NCBI GenBank assembly: GCA_947372225.1
Contig: CANBSV010000085.1
Coordinates: 1-11,665, forward strand
Direction: 5' to 3'
Length of the DNA: 11,665 nucleotides
Origin: Burkholderiales bacterium
GTDB lineage: Bacteria > Pseudomonadota > Gammaproteobacteria > Burkholderiales > Burkholderiaceae_C
Part shown: one piece after another, positions 1-6,528 of the stretch
Layout: each line of letters begins with the position of its first letter
How positions within the stretch are numbered: the first letter of the stretch is position 1
Program-made: the position numbers and the translations under genes
The notes under the pieces: model-generated
Told to the model about the DNA's origin: nothing
The model's input: the letters and a program-made list of their open reading frames with translations, nothing else
Databases searched by the model: none

Positions 1-1204
1 CATCCTTGGAGCGGTCTCGCAGTGTCAGGCAGCCGCGCTCGTCGAACGACCCCATGTCACCCGTGTGAAGCCAGCCATCCCGCAAGGTTTCGGCGGTCGC
101 CGCAGGGTTGCGCCAATACCCCGCCATCACCACATCACCGCGAACCAGAATTTCGCCAATCGATCCGGCGGGCAGATCCTTGCCGTTCGAATCGGTCACC
201 CGAACCTCGACGCCACTGCGGGGCCACCCCACCGAGCCCAGGATGGCATCGTCGTCGGTGACGTGCGCGGCCTGATTCATTCCGGTGATCGTGACCGGAG
301 CCTCGCCCTGACCATAAATCTGCGAGAAGACTGGACCCAACACGGTGGTCGACTTTCGGAGTTCCTCGACGTACATCGGTCCGCCGCCATAGACGATGTT
401 GCGCAAGTGCTTGGGCCGATCTCGCTTGCCTTCTTCGACAGCAATGCGCAAACGCTGGATCATGGTCGGAGCCAAGAAGGCGCCGCAGCCCGGATGCTGA
501 TCGCACAGGTCGAGGAATTCCTCGGGCTCGAAAGCGCCGGAAGCCGGGACCACCTGACGCGCACCGCGAGCGATGGCCGGCAGCATGTACATGCCTGAGC
601 CGTGCGACATGGGCGCCACGTGCAACTGGCTGCACGACTCGTCAAGCGTCTCTATGTCCGCCAAATGAGCGATCGTCGCCGCCATCATGTTGCGATGGGA
701 CAGCATGGCGCCCTTTGATCGACCGGTGGTCCCGCTTGTATAGAAGAGCCACGCGAGGGCCTGTGGATCCGCCGATGGAACTGCAATGGGCTCGCCCGAC
801 GCCATGTTGTCGTAGGCGGAGTCACCGATCGTCACGATCTTGTCGCCGTAACTCGCCACCACCCGGGGCAACCCGGAACGCAGTTTCGGAGAAGCGAATA
901 CCAGAGAGACTTCGGCGTCCTCAAGAATCTGCAAAACCTCTTTGTCGTGCAGTTTGTAGTTGACCGGCACGATGACAAGCTCGGCGGCCCATGCCGAAAA
1001 GATCAGTTCGACATACTCGGGGCGGTTTTCGCTGACGATCGCCACACGATCTCCAGGGCGGCACCTGGCACCCATTGCAGCACCCAACACCAGTGCCCGG
1101 GTTCTCAACTCTCGCCAGGTGAGAACCCGATCAAGCCCGTTGAAAACCGCTCCGTGATCCGGAAACCTTGTAGCCGTGTGGTCGAGCAGCGAGAAGAGAC
1201 TCAT
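1..1204 (-). CDS. AMP-forming acyl-CoA ligase (ANL superfamily), 3'-truncated by window edge
   Basis: The frame opens at ATG 1204-1202 and stays open for 401 codons to the left edge. It encodes an adenylate-forming enzyme that activates a carboxylic acid with ATP and transfers it to CoA. Visible ANL motifs in order: P-loop FYTSGTTGRSKGAMLSH (residues 154-170), YGQGEAPVTIT (297-307, the A5 region), GWLHTGD (377-383, with the AMP-ribose Asp of A7) and LRDRSKD (395-401, the A8 hinge). The N-terminal domain is essentially complete. The small C-terminal domain, including the catalytic A10 lysine, lies outside the window. A GAGGG lies 9 nt upstream of the ATG and supports this start; the ATG about 20 nt further upstream is in another frame. 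The substrate cannot be told from sequence; a medium/long-chain fatty acid or an aromatic acid are both possible. It lies 258 bp downstream of ubiD on the same strand, so co-transcription is uncertain. Some codons (ATA, ACA, AGG) are less GC-biased than in the genes to the right. Confidence 0.9.
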   Translation of the reverse strand, partial: MSLFSLLDHTATRFPDHGAVFNGLDRVLTWRELRTRALVLGAAMGARCRPGDRVAIVSENRPEYVELIFSAWAAELVIVPVNYKLHDKEVLQILEDAEVSLVFASPKLRSGLPRVVASYGDKIVTIGDSAYDNMASGEPIAVPSADPQALAWLFYTSGTTGRSKGAMLSHRNMMAATIAHLADIETLDESCSQLHVAPMSHGSGMYMLPAIARGARQVVPASGAFEPEEFLDLCDQHPGCGAFLAPTMIQRLRIAVEEGKRDRPKHLRNIVYGGGPMYVEELRKSTTVLGPVFSQIYGQGEAPVTITGMNQAAHVTDDDAILGSVGWPRSGVEVRVTDSNGKDLPAGSIGEILVRGDVVMAGYWRNPAATAETLRDGWLHTGDMGSFDERGCLTLRDRSKD

Positions 1205-1459
1205 CCAAAAACACCCTCATTGGTGGGCGACCTCTCAGGGCAACACCTTGCGCCGAGAAGGCACCGTTTGGTAATGACGCGCACGGCACTGAAGGTGGTG
1301 ACACTCAGGCCCCCGTCAGCGGTGCGGCAACGACGGATCGATTGTGCTTCGTTTTGCGGATTCACCTTTCGAGCGGCTTGCCAGGTTTCACGGGGCTGCT
1401 CCGTTTGTTGCGCCCGTAGGGAGGCCGGTTTTGCGGCTGACGGCGAGACCACGGATCAA

Positions 1460-1480
1460 GTTTCAGAATTTCTGTGAAAC
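1460..1480 (-). repeat. Dyad spanning the ubiD stop codon
   Basis: GTTTCA at 1460-1465 and TGAAAC at 1475-1480 form a perfect 6-bp inverted repeat with a 9-nt loop. On the transcribed strand the centre also contains the palindrome CAGAAATTCTG. It overlaps the last codons and the TGA of ubiD. A weak 3'-end hairpin is possible, but no U-tract follows on the ubiD strand, so a factor-independent terminator is not supported. The rest of the gap between the ligase and ubiD (1205-1462) shows no gene or convincing promoter. Confidence 0.35.
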
Positions 1481-3064
1481 CTTGGCGTGCGTGGGCTGGC
1501 ACCTCATGACTTCGTCGAACGCGGCAGCGACGCGGGCCTCCACGGCGGCATCCATCGAGATGGGCCGTCCCCATTCACGCGCGGTCTCGCCCGGCCATTT
1601 GTTGGTGGCATCGAGCCCCAGCTTGCCTCCCAGCCCGCTGACCGGCGATGCAAAGTCGAGGTAATCGATGGGCGTGTTTTCCACCAGAGTGACGTCGCGC
1701 ACCGGGTCCATGCGTGTGGTGATGGCCCACATCACCTCGGTCCAACGACGAATGTCCACGTCGTCGTCAGTCACCACGATGAACTTGGTGTACATGAACT
1801 GGCGCAGGAAGCTCCACAGCCCGAACATCAGCCGTTTGGCATGTCCGGGATAGGCCTTCTTGATGCTGATGATCGCCATGCGGTAACTGCAGCCTTCAGG
1901 CGGCAGGTAGAAATCGACAATCTCGGGAAACTGTTTTTGCAAGATGGGCACGAACACTTCGTTCAGTGCCACCCCCAAGATGGCTGGCTCGTCGGGCGGC
2001 TTGCCGGTGTAGGTCGAGTGGTAGACCGGGTCGTGTCGATGCGTCAGCCGGCTGATCTCGAACACCGGGAACCAGTCCTGTTCGTTGTAGTACCCCGTGT
2101 GATCGCCAAACGGACCTTCAAGTGCGTGCAGGAAACCGTTCATTTCCTTGAGTGGGACGCCGTGCTCGCTGCGTCCGACGTAACCGGGCGCTGCGGGGGG
2201 GATGTGACCTTCCAACACCACCTCGGCGCTGGCTGGCACCTGAAGCATCACACCGGCATCGCCGACGCTCGAGTCGGTCACCTCGGTGCGACTGCCGCGC
2301 AAGAGGCCGGCGAACTGGTATTCGGACAAGGTGTCGGGAACCGGTGTCACCGCGCCCAGGATGGTGGCCGGGTCAGCACCAAGCGCCACCACGAGGGGGA
2401 AAGGTTTGCCGGGATTGGCCAGCGCGAAGTCCCGAAAATCCAGCGCGCCACCCCGGTGGGCAAGCCAGCGCATGATGACCTGACGGCGCGAAATCACCTG
2501 CTGCCGGTAGATGCCCAGGTTCTGCCGGCGGCGCGGATTCGCCCCTGCCTGCGGCCCGCGGGTGATGACGAGCCCCCACGTGATCAGCGGACCGGCATCG
2601 CCAGGCCAACAAGTTTGCACAGGAAGCAGCCCCAGAAGATCGACGTCCGCGCCCTCGATCACCACCTGTTGACACGCGGCATGACGCACGGTGGCCGGCT
2701 TCATGTCCCACAGCGACTTGATCATGTGCAGCAGTCGGCCGGTGTCCTTCAACCCTCTGGGGGGCTCGGGCTCCTTCAGGCTGGCGAGCACGCGTCCCAC
2801 ATCGCGCAGTTCACCGACCTCGCTCGCGCCCATGCCCAACGCGACGCGCCGGGGCGTGCCAAACAGATTGGTCAACGCCGGCATGGTTTGGCGCCCCTGC
2901 GAATCCACCGGCCGATCGAACCAAAGCGCCGGCCCCTCGCTGCGCAAGACTCGATCGCTGAGCGCGGTCATTTCGAGATGCGTCGAAACCGGCTCCACTA
3001 CCCGCCGGAGCTCGCCTTTGGCTTCCAGCCCGGCACAAAACTCCCGGAGGTCGCGGTACTTCAT
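1463..3064 (-). CDS. ubiD: UbiD, 3-octaprenyl-4-hydroxybenzoate carboxy-lyase
   Basis: This 533-residue protein belongs to the prenyl-FMN-dependent UbiD decarboxylase family. UbiD removes the carboxyl group of 3-polyprenyl-4-hydroxybenzoate to give 2-polyprenylphenol in ubiquinone synthesis, using the modified flavin made by UbiX (not in this window). The cofactor/metal region reads NPRRRQNLGIYR (176-187), with RWL (199-201) and HRGG (203-206) behind it. From recalled alignment to the E. coli enzyme, metal ligands should be N182 and E248 (in DTLSEY), and the catalytic acid D321 (in EGPFGDHTGYY). YHSTYTGKPPDEPA, FVPILQKQFPEIVDFYLPPEG and ENTPIDYLDFASPVSGLGGK are family hallmarks. The E. coli protein is about 497 residues; part of the excess is a segment between EGHIPP and EGPFGDH (about residues 288-315). 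No strong ribosome-binding site precedes the ATG, but MKYRDLREF is the usual UbiD N-terminus. It is divergent from the transglycosylase gene. Confidence 0.97.
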   Translation of the reverse strand: MKYRDLREFCAGLEAKGELRRVVEPVSTHLEMTALSDRVLRSEGPALWFDRPVDSQGRQTMPALTNLFGTPRRVALGMGASEVGELRDVGRVLASLKEPEPPRGLKDTGRLLHMIKSLWDMKPATVRHAACQQVVIEGADVDLLGLLPVQTCWPGDAGPLITWGLVITRGPQAGANPRRRQNLGIYRQQVISRRQVIMRWLAHRGGALDFRDFALANPGKPFPLVVALGADPATILGAVTPVPDTLSEYQFAGLLRGSRTEVTDSSVGDAGVMLQVPASAEVVLEGHIPPAAPGYVGRSEHGVPLKEMNGFLHALEGPFGDHTGYYNEQDWFPVFEISRLTHRHDPVYHSTYTGKPPDEPAILGVALNEVFVPILQKQFPEIVDFYLPPEGCSYRMAIISIKKAYPGHAKRLMFGLWSFLRQFMYTKFIVVTDDDVDIRRWTEVMWAITTRMDPVRDVTLVENTPIDYLDFASPVSGLGGKLGLDATNKWPGETAREWGRPISMDAAVEARVAAAFDEVMRCQPTHAKVSQKF

Positions 3065-3099
3065 AGATTGATTCGTAGTTAAGAGTTGCCGGCTTAAGG

Positions 3100-3129
3100 T
3101 TGACCGGTTATGTTGCGGCTTCCTAGAAT
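3100..3129 (+). promoter_or_regulatory. Sigma70-like promoter facing the transglycosylase gene
   Basis: TTGACC (3100-3105) and TAGAAT (3124-3129) are separated by 18 nt. Each hexamer matches the consensus at five of six positions. Transcription would begin near 3136, leaving a leader of about 190 nt before the ATG at 3326. A 12-bp dyad, AGGGT-AA-ACCCT at 3151-3162, sits just downstream of the expected start site and could be an operator. This is inference from sequence alone. Confidence 0.5.
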
Positions 3130-3150
3130 TCCCGTTGGAACGCAGTGAAT

Positions 3151-3162
3151 AGGGTAAACCCT
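3151..3162. repeat. Short dyad AGGGTAAACCCT, possible operator
   Basis: The five-base arms AGGGT and ACCCT flank two central bases. It lies between ubiD and the transglycosylase gene, roughly 15-25 nt downstream of the predicted rightward start site. No specific regulator is recognised. Confidence 0.3.
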
Positions 3163-3242
3163 TGATTTATTCCTGCGACAGAGAACCATTTCAGCGGATG
3201 CCGGCGACCGGATGTTTCCGCAGCCCGGGAGATCTTCCCTTC

Positions 3243-3306
3243 GGCGCGAACGATTATGTTCGTCGCCCCGCTCGAAAAAGCTCCCCGGACGATGTCCTCT
3301 CGGGGG
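3243..3306 (+). promoter_or_regulatory. Two leader hairpins upstream of the transglycosylase gene
   Basis: The first hairpin pairs GGCG-CGAAC (3243-3251) with GTTCG-T-CGCC (3258-3267), giving nine pairs with one bulged base and a 6-nt loop. The second pairs CCCCGGAC (3283-3290) with GTCC (3294-3297) and GGGG (from 3302), with a 4-nt bulge. It ends four bases before the strong Shine-Dalgarno sequence. Neither is followed by a U-run, so they are better read as leader structure than as terminators. Any role in translation is inference. Confidence 0.4.
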
Positions 3307-3309
3307 CCC

Positions 3310-3316
3310 AGGAGGT
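3310..3316 (+). promoter_or_regulatory. Strong ribosome-binding site fixing the transglycosylase start
   Basis: AGGAGGT lies 9 nt upstream of ATG 3326 and decides between this start and the upstream in-frame ATG at 3212. The 38 residues an earlier start would add are Arg/Pro/Gly-rich and are encoded by the hairpin-forming leader. Confidence 0.8.
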
Positions 3317-3325
3317 ACCAGCGTC

Positions 3326-4231
3326 ATGCCAATGATTCGGCAGTTTCTTTTGAAGGCACGACAGGTTTGCGATTCGTGCACGCAGTCAGCGGGCGTTTTC
3401 TTGCGCGACGTGGGCAGCGGCATGCTTGAGGTCAGCCACAACACGCTGGCCTTGCTGGGGCTGATCGCGGTGGCTCTGCTCATCTTTGTGGCCGGGCGTC
3501 CAGAACTGCGTCAATCGCTGGAAGACAACGCGTTGACTTGGCTGCAGGCCCGACAGGAAGCTCGCGCAGATCCGGCCGATGTCCTGGCCAACGATCTGAG
3601 CGAACCCGATGCCATCGCCCGCGTCACGGCGAGCAATCCCAAGGACCTCACGCACAAACAGGCAGCAGTCGCGCTTTGGTTGTCCAAGCGATATCGGGTG
3701 GCGGCAGAACCGGTCAGCCGACTCGTCGTGGAAGCCTGGCAGGTCGGTGCGAAGGCGGGACTGGATCCGACGTTGATCCTGGCCATCATGGCCGTCGAAT
3801 CGAGCTTCAACCCATTCGCGCAAAGCGCAGTCGGCGCTCAGGGCCTGATGCAGGTCATGACCCACGTGCACGACAACAAGTACGAACAGTTCGGAGGAAC
3901 GATGGCGGCCTTCGATCCGGTGTCCAACCTCCGGGTTGGTGCGCAGGTGCTCAAGGAGTGCATTTCCAGGGCTGGTGGCATCGAAGCCGGCTTGCGGCTT
4001 TATGTGGGTGCAGGCAACCTCAGCGGTGACGATGGTTATGCGCTGAAGGTGTTGACCGAGCAGTCCCACCTGCTGGCGGTGGCTGCGGGCAAGTTGGTGG
4101 CGTTCAACGCGCCCAACGGCCTAGCCTCACCGCCATCGGCGCTCTCGCCACGTGGCCCGTCGGAATCTCCCGAGCCTGCCACCGATGCGAATCCGACGCC
4201 GACCTCTGAAAAGGTCGCCTCACTGCGCTGA
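3326..4231 (+). CDS. Membrane-anchored lytic transglycosylase (SLT domain)
   Basis: The 301-residue protein has a short cytoplasmic N-terminus, one hydrophobic segment (about residues 41-57, LALLGLIAVALLIFVAG) with no evident cleavage site, and a periplasmic domain. It should cleave the MurNAc-GlcNAc bond of peptidoglycan to give 1,6-anhydro ends. The SLT fold shows in the stretch GLDPTLILAIMAVESSFNP: E158 is the predicted catalytic acid, and VGAQGLMQVM (169-178) is the second signature. The usual AYNAG-type motif is replaced by LYVGAGN (225-231). A Pro/Ser/Thr-rich tail (about 262-301) looks disordered. The start is set by AGGAGGT at 3310-3316. It faces away from ubiD under its own predicted promoter; glyA follows after 257 bp. 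It probably acts in cell-wall remodelling, or in opening the wall for an envelope machine, but no partner is indicated. Confidence 0.88.
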   Translation: MPMIRQFLLKARQVCDSCTQSAGVFLRDVGSGMLEVSHNTLALLGLIAVALLIFVAGRPELRQSLEDNALTWLQARQEARADPADVLANDLSEPDAIARVTASNPKDLTHKQAAVALWLSKRYRVAAEPVSRLVVEAWQVGAKAGLDPTLILAIMAVESSFNPFAQSAVGAQGLMQVMTHVHDNKYEQFGGTMAAFDPVSNLRVGAQVLKECISRAGGIEAGLRLYVGAGNLSGDDGYALKVLTEQSHLLAVAAGKLVAFNAPNGLASPPSALSPRGPSESPEPATDANPTPTSEKVASLR

Positions 4232-4345
4232 TCCCAGACCACCCGCCTGGCGCCGTCGCAGCCGCGGTTGCCTTCGGGTCGGCACGTTAGACTCCTTGAG
4301 CCGCGCGACAGGCGTGAGGATCCGGCCCCAGGGCGTTGGATCCGA

Positions 4346-4358
4346 GGTGGCTTCCACC
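4346..4358 (+). repeat. Small hairpin in the glyA upstream region
   Basis: GGTGG-CTT-CCACC is a perfect 5-bp stem with a 3-nt loop; outlying GATC copies flank it on both sides. The 4232-4488 gap otherwise holds a poor promoter-like TAGACT (4292-4297). No recognisable riboswitch or terminator is visible. Confidence 0.3.
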
Positions 4359-4488
4359 GATCAGCGCGGCCGCACCCTTGTCCGTTTTGACATGCGTTTC
4401 GTACCAAGCCGCCCGCCTGGGCAATCCGCTGGCCTGGCGCTTTCGCCGCCTTCACGCCACGGGTCTTTTGCCGCAGAGAACCGTCGAC

Positions 4489-5739
4489 ATGTTTGACCGC
4501 ACCCAATCCACACTCGCCCTCACCGACCCGGAACTCTGGGCGGTCATCGAAAACGAGAACCGCCGTCAGGAAGAGCACATCGAGCTGATCGCCTCCGAGA
4601 ACTACACCTCTCCAGCGGTCATGGCAGCCCAGGGCAGCCAACTCACCAACAAGTACGCCGAGGGCTATCCCGGCAAGCGCTACTACGGCGGATGCGAGTT
4701 CGTCGATGTGGCCGAGCAACTCGCCATCGACCGCCTCAAGGCCCTGTACGGCGCGGGCTTTGCCAACGTGCAGGCCAACTCCGGATCGCAGGCCAATCAG
4801 GCGGTGTTCTTTGCGCTGCTGCAGCCGGGCGACACCATCATGGGCATGAGCCTGGCCGAGGGCGGTCACCTGACCCATGGCATGCCGCTCAACATGAGCG
4901 GCAAATGGTTCAACGTCGTCAGCTACGGCCTGGACGCCAAGGAAGAGATCGACTACGACGCGATGGAGCGACTGGCTCACGAACACCGGCCCAAGCTCAT
5001 CATCGCCGGCGCGTCGGCGTACTCGCTGCGCATCGATTTCGAGCGCTTCGCCAAGGTGGCACGCGACATCGGCGCCTACTTCATGGTCGACATGGCCCAC
5101 TACTCGGGACTGATTGCCGCCGGCGCCTATCCGAACCCAGTGCCGCACGCTCACGTGGTGACCTCCACCACCCACAAGAGCCTGCGCGGCCCGCGCGGCG
5201 GCATCATCCTGACGAACAAGGAAGACATCGCCAAGAAGATCAACAGCGCGGTGTTCCCCGGCATTCAGGGCGGCCCGCTGATGCACGTGATCGCCGCCAA
5301 GGCGGTGGCCTTCAAGGAAGCGCTGACGCCCGAGTTCAAGGCCTACCAGCAGCAGGTGTTGAAGAACGCCGTGGTGCTGGCCGAAACGCTGATCTCGCGC
5401 GGCTTGCGCATCGTGAGCGGTCGCACCGAAAGCCACGTGATGCTGGTCGATCTGCGCCCGAAAAATCTCACCGGCAAGGAAGCCGAAGCCGCACTCGGCC
5501 TGGCGCACATGACGTGCAACAAGAACGGCATCCCGAACGACCCGCAAAAGCCGATGGTCACCAGCGGCATCCGGCTGGGCACGCCGGCGCTCACCACACG
5601 CGGGTTCATGGAAGAGCAAACGCGCATCACCGCGCACCTGATCGCCGATGTGCTCGACAACCCGCACGACGAAGCCAATCTGGCGGCGGTGCGCGCCAAG
5701 GTCGCCGCGCTGACGCGCGACTTCCCGGTCTACCGCTGA
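4489..5739 (+). CDS. glyA: Serine hydroxymethyltransferase
   Basis: This 416-residue cytosolic PLP enzyme interconverts serine plus tetrahydrofolate with glycine plus 5,10-methylene-THF, the main source of one-carbon units. The N-terminal part contains IELIASENYTSPAV, then NKYAEGYPGKRYYGGCEFVD and ANSGSQANQAV. PLP contacts are D201 and H204 in VDMAHYSG, and the Schiff-base lysine is K230 in TSTTHKSLRGPRGG. TSGIRLGTPALTTRG near the C-terminus is also conserved. Length matches the bacterial family (E. coli has 417 residues). ATG 4489 is chosen because MFDRTQSTLA is a normal GlyA N-terminus; the frame stays open 51 codons upstream to a TTG, but that extension is low-complexity and has no family match. 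The ribosome-binding site is weak (AGAGAA, 4475-4480). nrdR follows after 53 nt and may be co-transcribed. Confidence 0.98.
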   Translation: MFDRTQSTLALTDPELWAVIENENRRQEEHIELIASENYTSPAVMAAQGSQLTNKYAEGYPGKRYYGGCEFVDVAEQLAIDRLKALYGAGFANVQANSGSQANQAVFFALLQPGDTIMGMSLAEGGHLTHGMPLNMSGKWFNVVSYGLDAKEEIDYDAMERLAHEHRPKLIIAGASAYSLRIDFERFAKVARDIGAYFMVDMAHYSGLIAAGAYPNPVPHAHVVTSTTHKSLRGPRGGIILTNKEDIAKKINSAVFPGIQGGPLMHVIAAKAVAFKEALTPEFKAYQQQVLKNAVVLAETLISRGLRIVSGRTESHVMLVDLRPKNLTGKEAEAALGLAHMTCNKNGIPNDPQKPMVTSGIRLGTPALTTRGFMEEQTRITAHLIADVLDNPHDEANLAAVRAKVAALTRDFPVYR

Positions 5740-5743
5740 ACGG

Positions 5744-5782
5744 CGGCGGCCGGATCGCTCACTTCCACTGATCCGGCCGTCG
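5744..5782 (+). repeat. Long glyA-nrdR intercistronic hairpin
   Basis: The arms at 5744-5756 and 5770-5782 pair over 13 bp with one G-U wobble. The core GGCCGGATC / GATCCGGCC is perfect, and the loop is 13 nt. It fills most of the 53-nt gap between the glyA stop and the nrdR ATG. No U-tract follows, so it may be a processing or mRNA-stability element, a partial terminator, or a structure limiting nrdR translation. The structure is seen directly; the role is inferred. Confidence 0.65.
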
Positions 5783-5792
5783 GTCTCATCGC

Positions 5793-6236
5793 ATGCGTTG
5801 CCCCTACTGCAGCCACACCGAAACGCAGGTCGTCGAAACGCGCGAGTCTGACGAAGGCGACGTGGTGCGCCGGCGGCGGCGCTGCCAGAGCTGCGACAAG
5901 CGCTTCACCACCTACGAGCGCGCCGAAATCGCCCTTCCGTCGGTCATCAAGAAGGACGGCACGCGCGCTGATTTCGACATGACCAAGATCCGCGCGTCGA
6001 TGACGCTGGCGCTGCGCAAGCGCCCGGTCAGCGTCGAGCAGATCGATGCCGCGCTCGAGCGCATCCAGGAAAAGCTGCTCGGCAGCGGCGCTCGCGAAGT
6101 GCCGTCGACCCGCCTGGGCGAGCTGGTCATGCGCGAGCTCAAGCGCATCGACAAGGTGGCCTACGTGCGCTTCGCCTCGGTCTACCGCAGCTTCGAAGAC
6201 GTCGACGCCTTCCGTCAGCTGATCCGCGACATCTGA
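5793..6236 (+). CDS. nrdR: Transcriptional repressor NrdR
   Basis: NrdR senses ATP/dATP and represses ribonucleotide reductase genes by binding NrdR boxes. At 147 residues it has the standard length. The N-terminal zinc ribbon is MRCPYC (C3, C6) and CQSC (C31, C34), with the basic run RRRRR just before the second pair. An ATP-cone domain follows (about residues 49-139, starting PSVIKKDGTRADFD, ending YVRFASVYRSFEDVDAF). The ATG is the universal NrdR start; no clear Shine-Dalgarno is visible, and the upstream hairpin ends 10 nt before it. The glyA-nrdR neighbourhood is common in betaproteobacteria and fits a nucleotide/one-carbon theme. No NrdR box pair is visible in the window, so its targets lie elsewhere. 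Confidence 0.98.
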   Translation: MRCPYCSHTETQVVETRESDEGDVVRRRRRCQSCDKRFTTYERAEIALPSVIKKDGTRADFDMTKIRASMTLALRKRPVSVEQIDAALERIQEKLLGSGAREVPSTRLGELVMRELKRIDKVAYVRFASVYRSFEDVDAFRQLIRDI

Positions 6237-6283
6237 CCTGACGGGCCCGATCGGGTGCCCCTGCCGTGCCGTGCGCGGTGGAG

Positions 6284-6308
6284 GCCAGCCGCCGGGACAT
6301 CGGCTGGC
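6284..6308 (+). repeat. Hairpin downstream of nrdR
   Basis: GCCAGCCG (6284-6291) and CGGCTGGC (6301-6308) form a perfect 8-bp stem with a 9-nt loop, about 48 nt after the nrdR stop. The palindrome CCCGATCGGG lies at 6246-6255, closer to the stop. Neither is followed by a T-run. A 3'-end structure or weak termination of the glyA-nrdR unit is plausible but unproven. Confidence 0.45.
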
Positions 6309-6389
6309 GCGCGCTCCCCCGGGCAGTTCCGCCCAAGCGCCATACCGCCATGTCACCGCAGATTCATCATCATCGGCTAGCGTGTGCCT

Positions 6390-6405
6390 TTGACAGAGTG
6401 GTCAG
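6390..6405 (+). promoter_or_regulatory. Consensus -35-like TTGACA with TGAC-N6-GTCA dyad
   Basis: TTGACA at 6390-6395 is a perfect -35 hexamer, but no -10 box resembling TATAAT lies 16-18 nt downstream; that region reads GCATGGGG. The same bases form the dyad TGAC (6392-6395) / GTCA (6400-6403). This is the best candidate control site for the transporter cluster, possibly activator-dependent. A TCCCC/GGGGA stem follows at about 6407-6421. Confidence 0.25.
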
Positions 6406-6528
6406 CTCCCCGCATGGGGGACCCGGCCTCTGAAACACGTGCGGTCCAGCTCCACTGGATCTGCGCGCCGGCGGCGCACTGCGGTTTTGTCCCCCAAGAG
6501 ATCGACGACGGAAAGCGACGGTGAAGCT

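Noticed and set aside
65..598. 177-codon + strand frame and shorter frames over the ligase
   Set aside because: They lie opposite the continuous ligase frame, which carries all ANL motifs and simply lacks a stop because it runs off the window.
1201..1452. 83-codon - strand frame between ubiD and the ligase
   Set aside because: It overlaps the ligase start in another frame and shows no ribosome-binding site or recognisable motif.
1487..3082. 531-codon open frame on the + strand opposite ubiD
   Set aside because: It is antisense to a clear ubiD and is His/Arg/Gln-rich with no family resemblance; a GC-bias shadow frame.
3212..3325. Longer transglycosylase start at ATG 3212
   Set aside because: The added 38 residues are Arg/Pro/Gly-rich and encoded by a hairpin leader; AGGAGGT at 3310-3316 supports ATG 3326.
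4232..4488. Possible glycine or folate-related riboswitch upstream of glyA
   Set aside because: No recognisable tandem glycine aptamer core or other conserved riboswitch signature could be seen; only a 5-bp hairpin.
4036..5667. 543-codon open frame on the - strand opposite glyA
   Set aside because: It is antisense to an unmistakable glyA and overlaps the transglycosylase end; composition is typical of a shadow frame.
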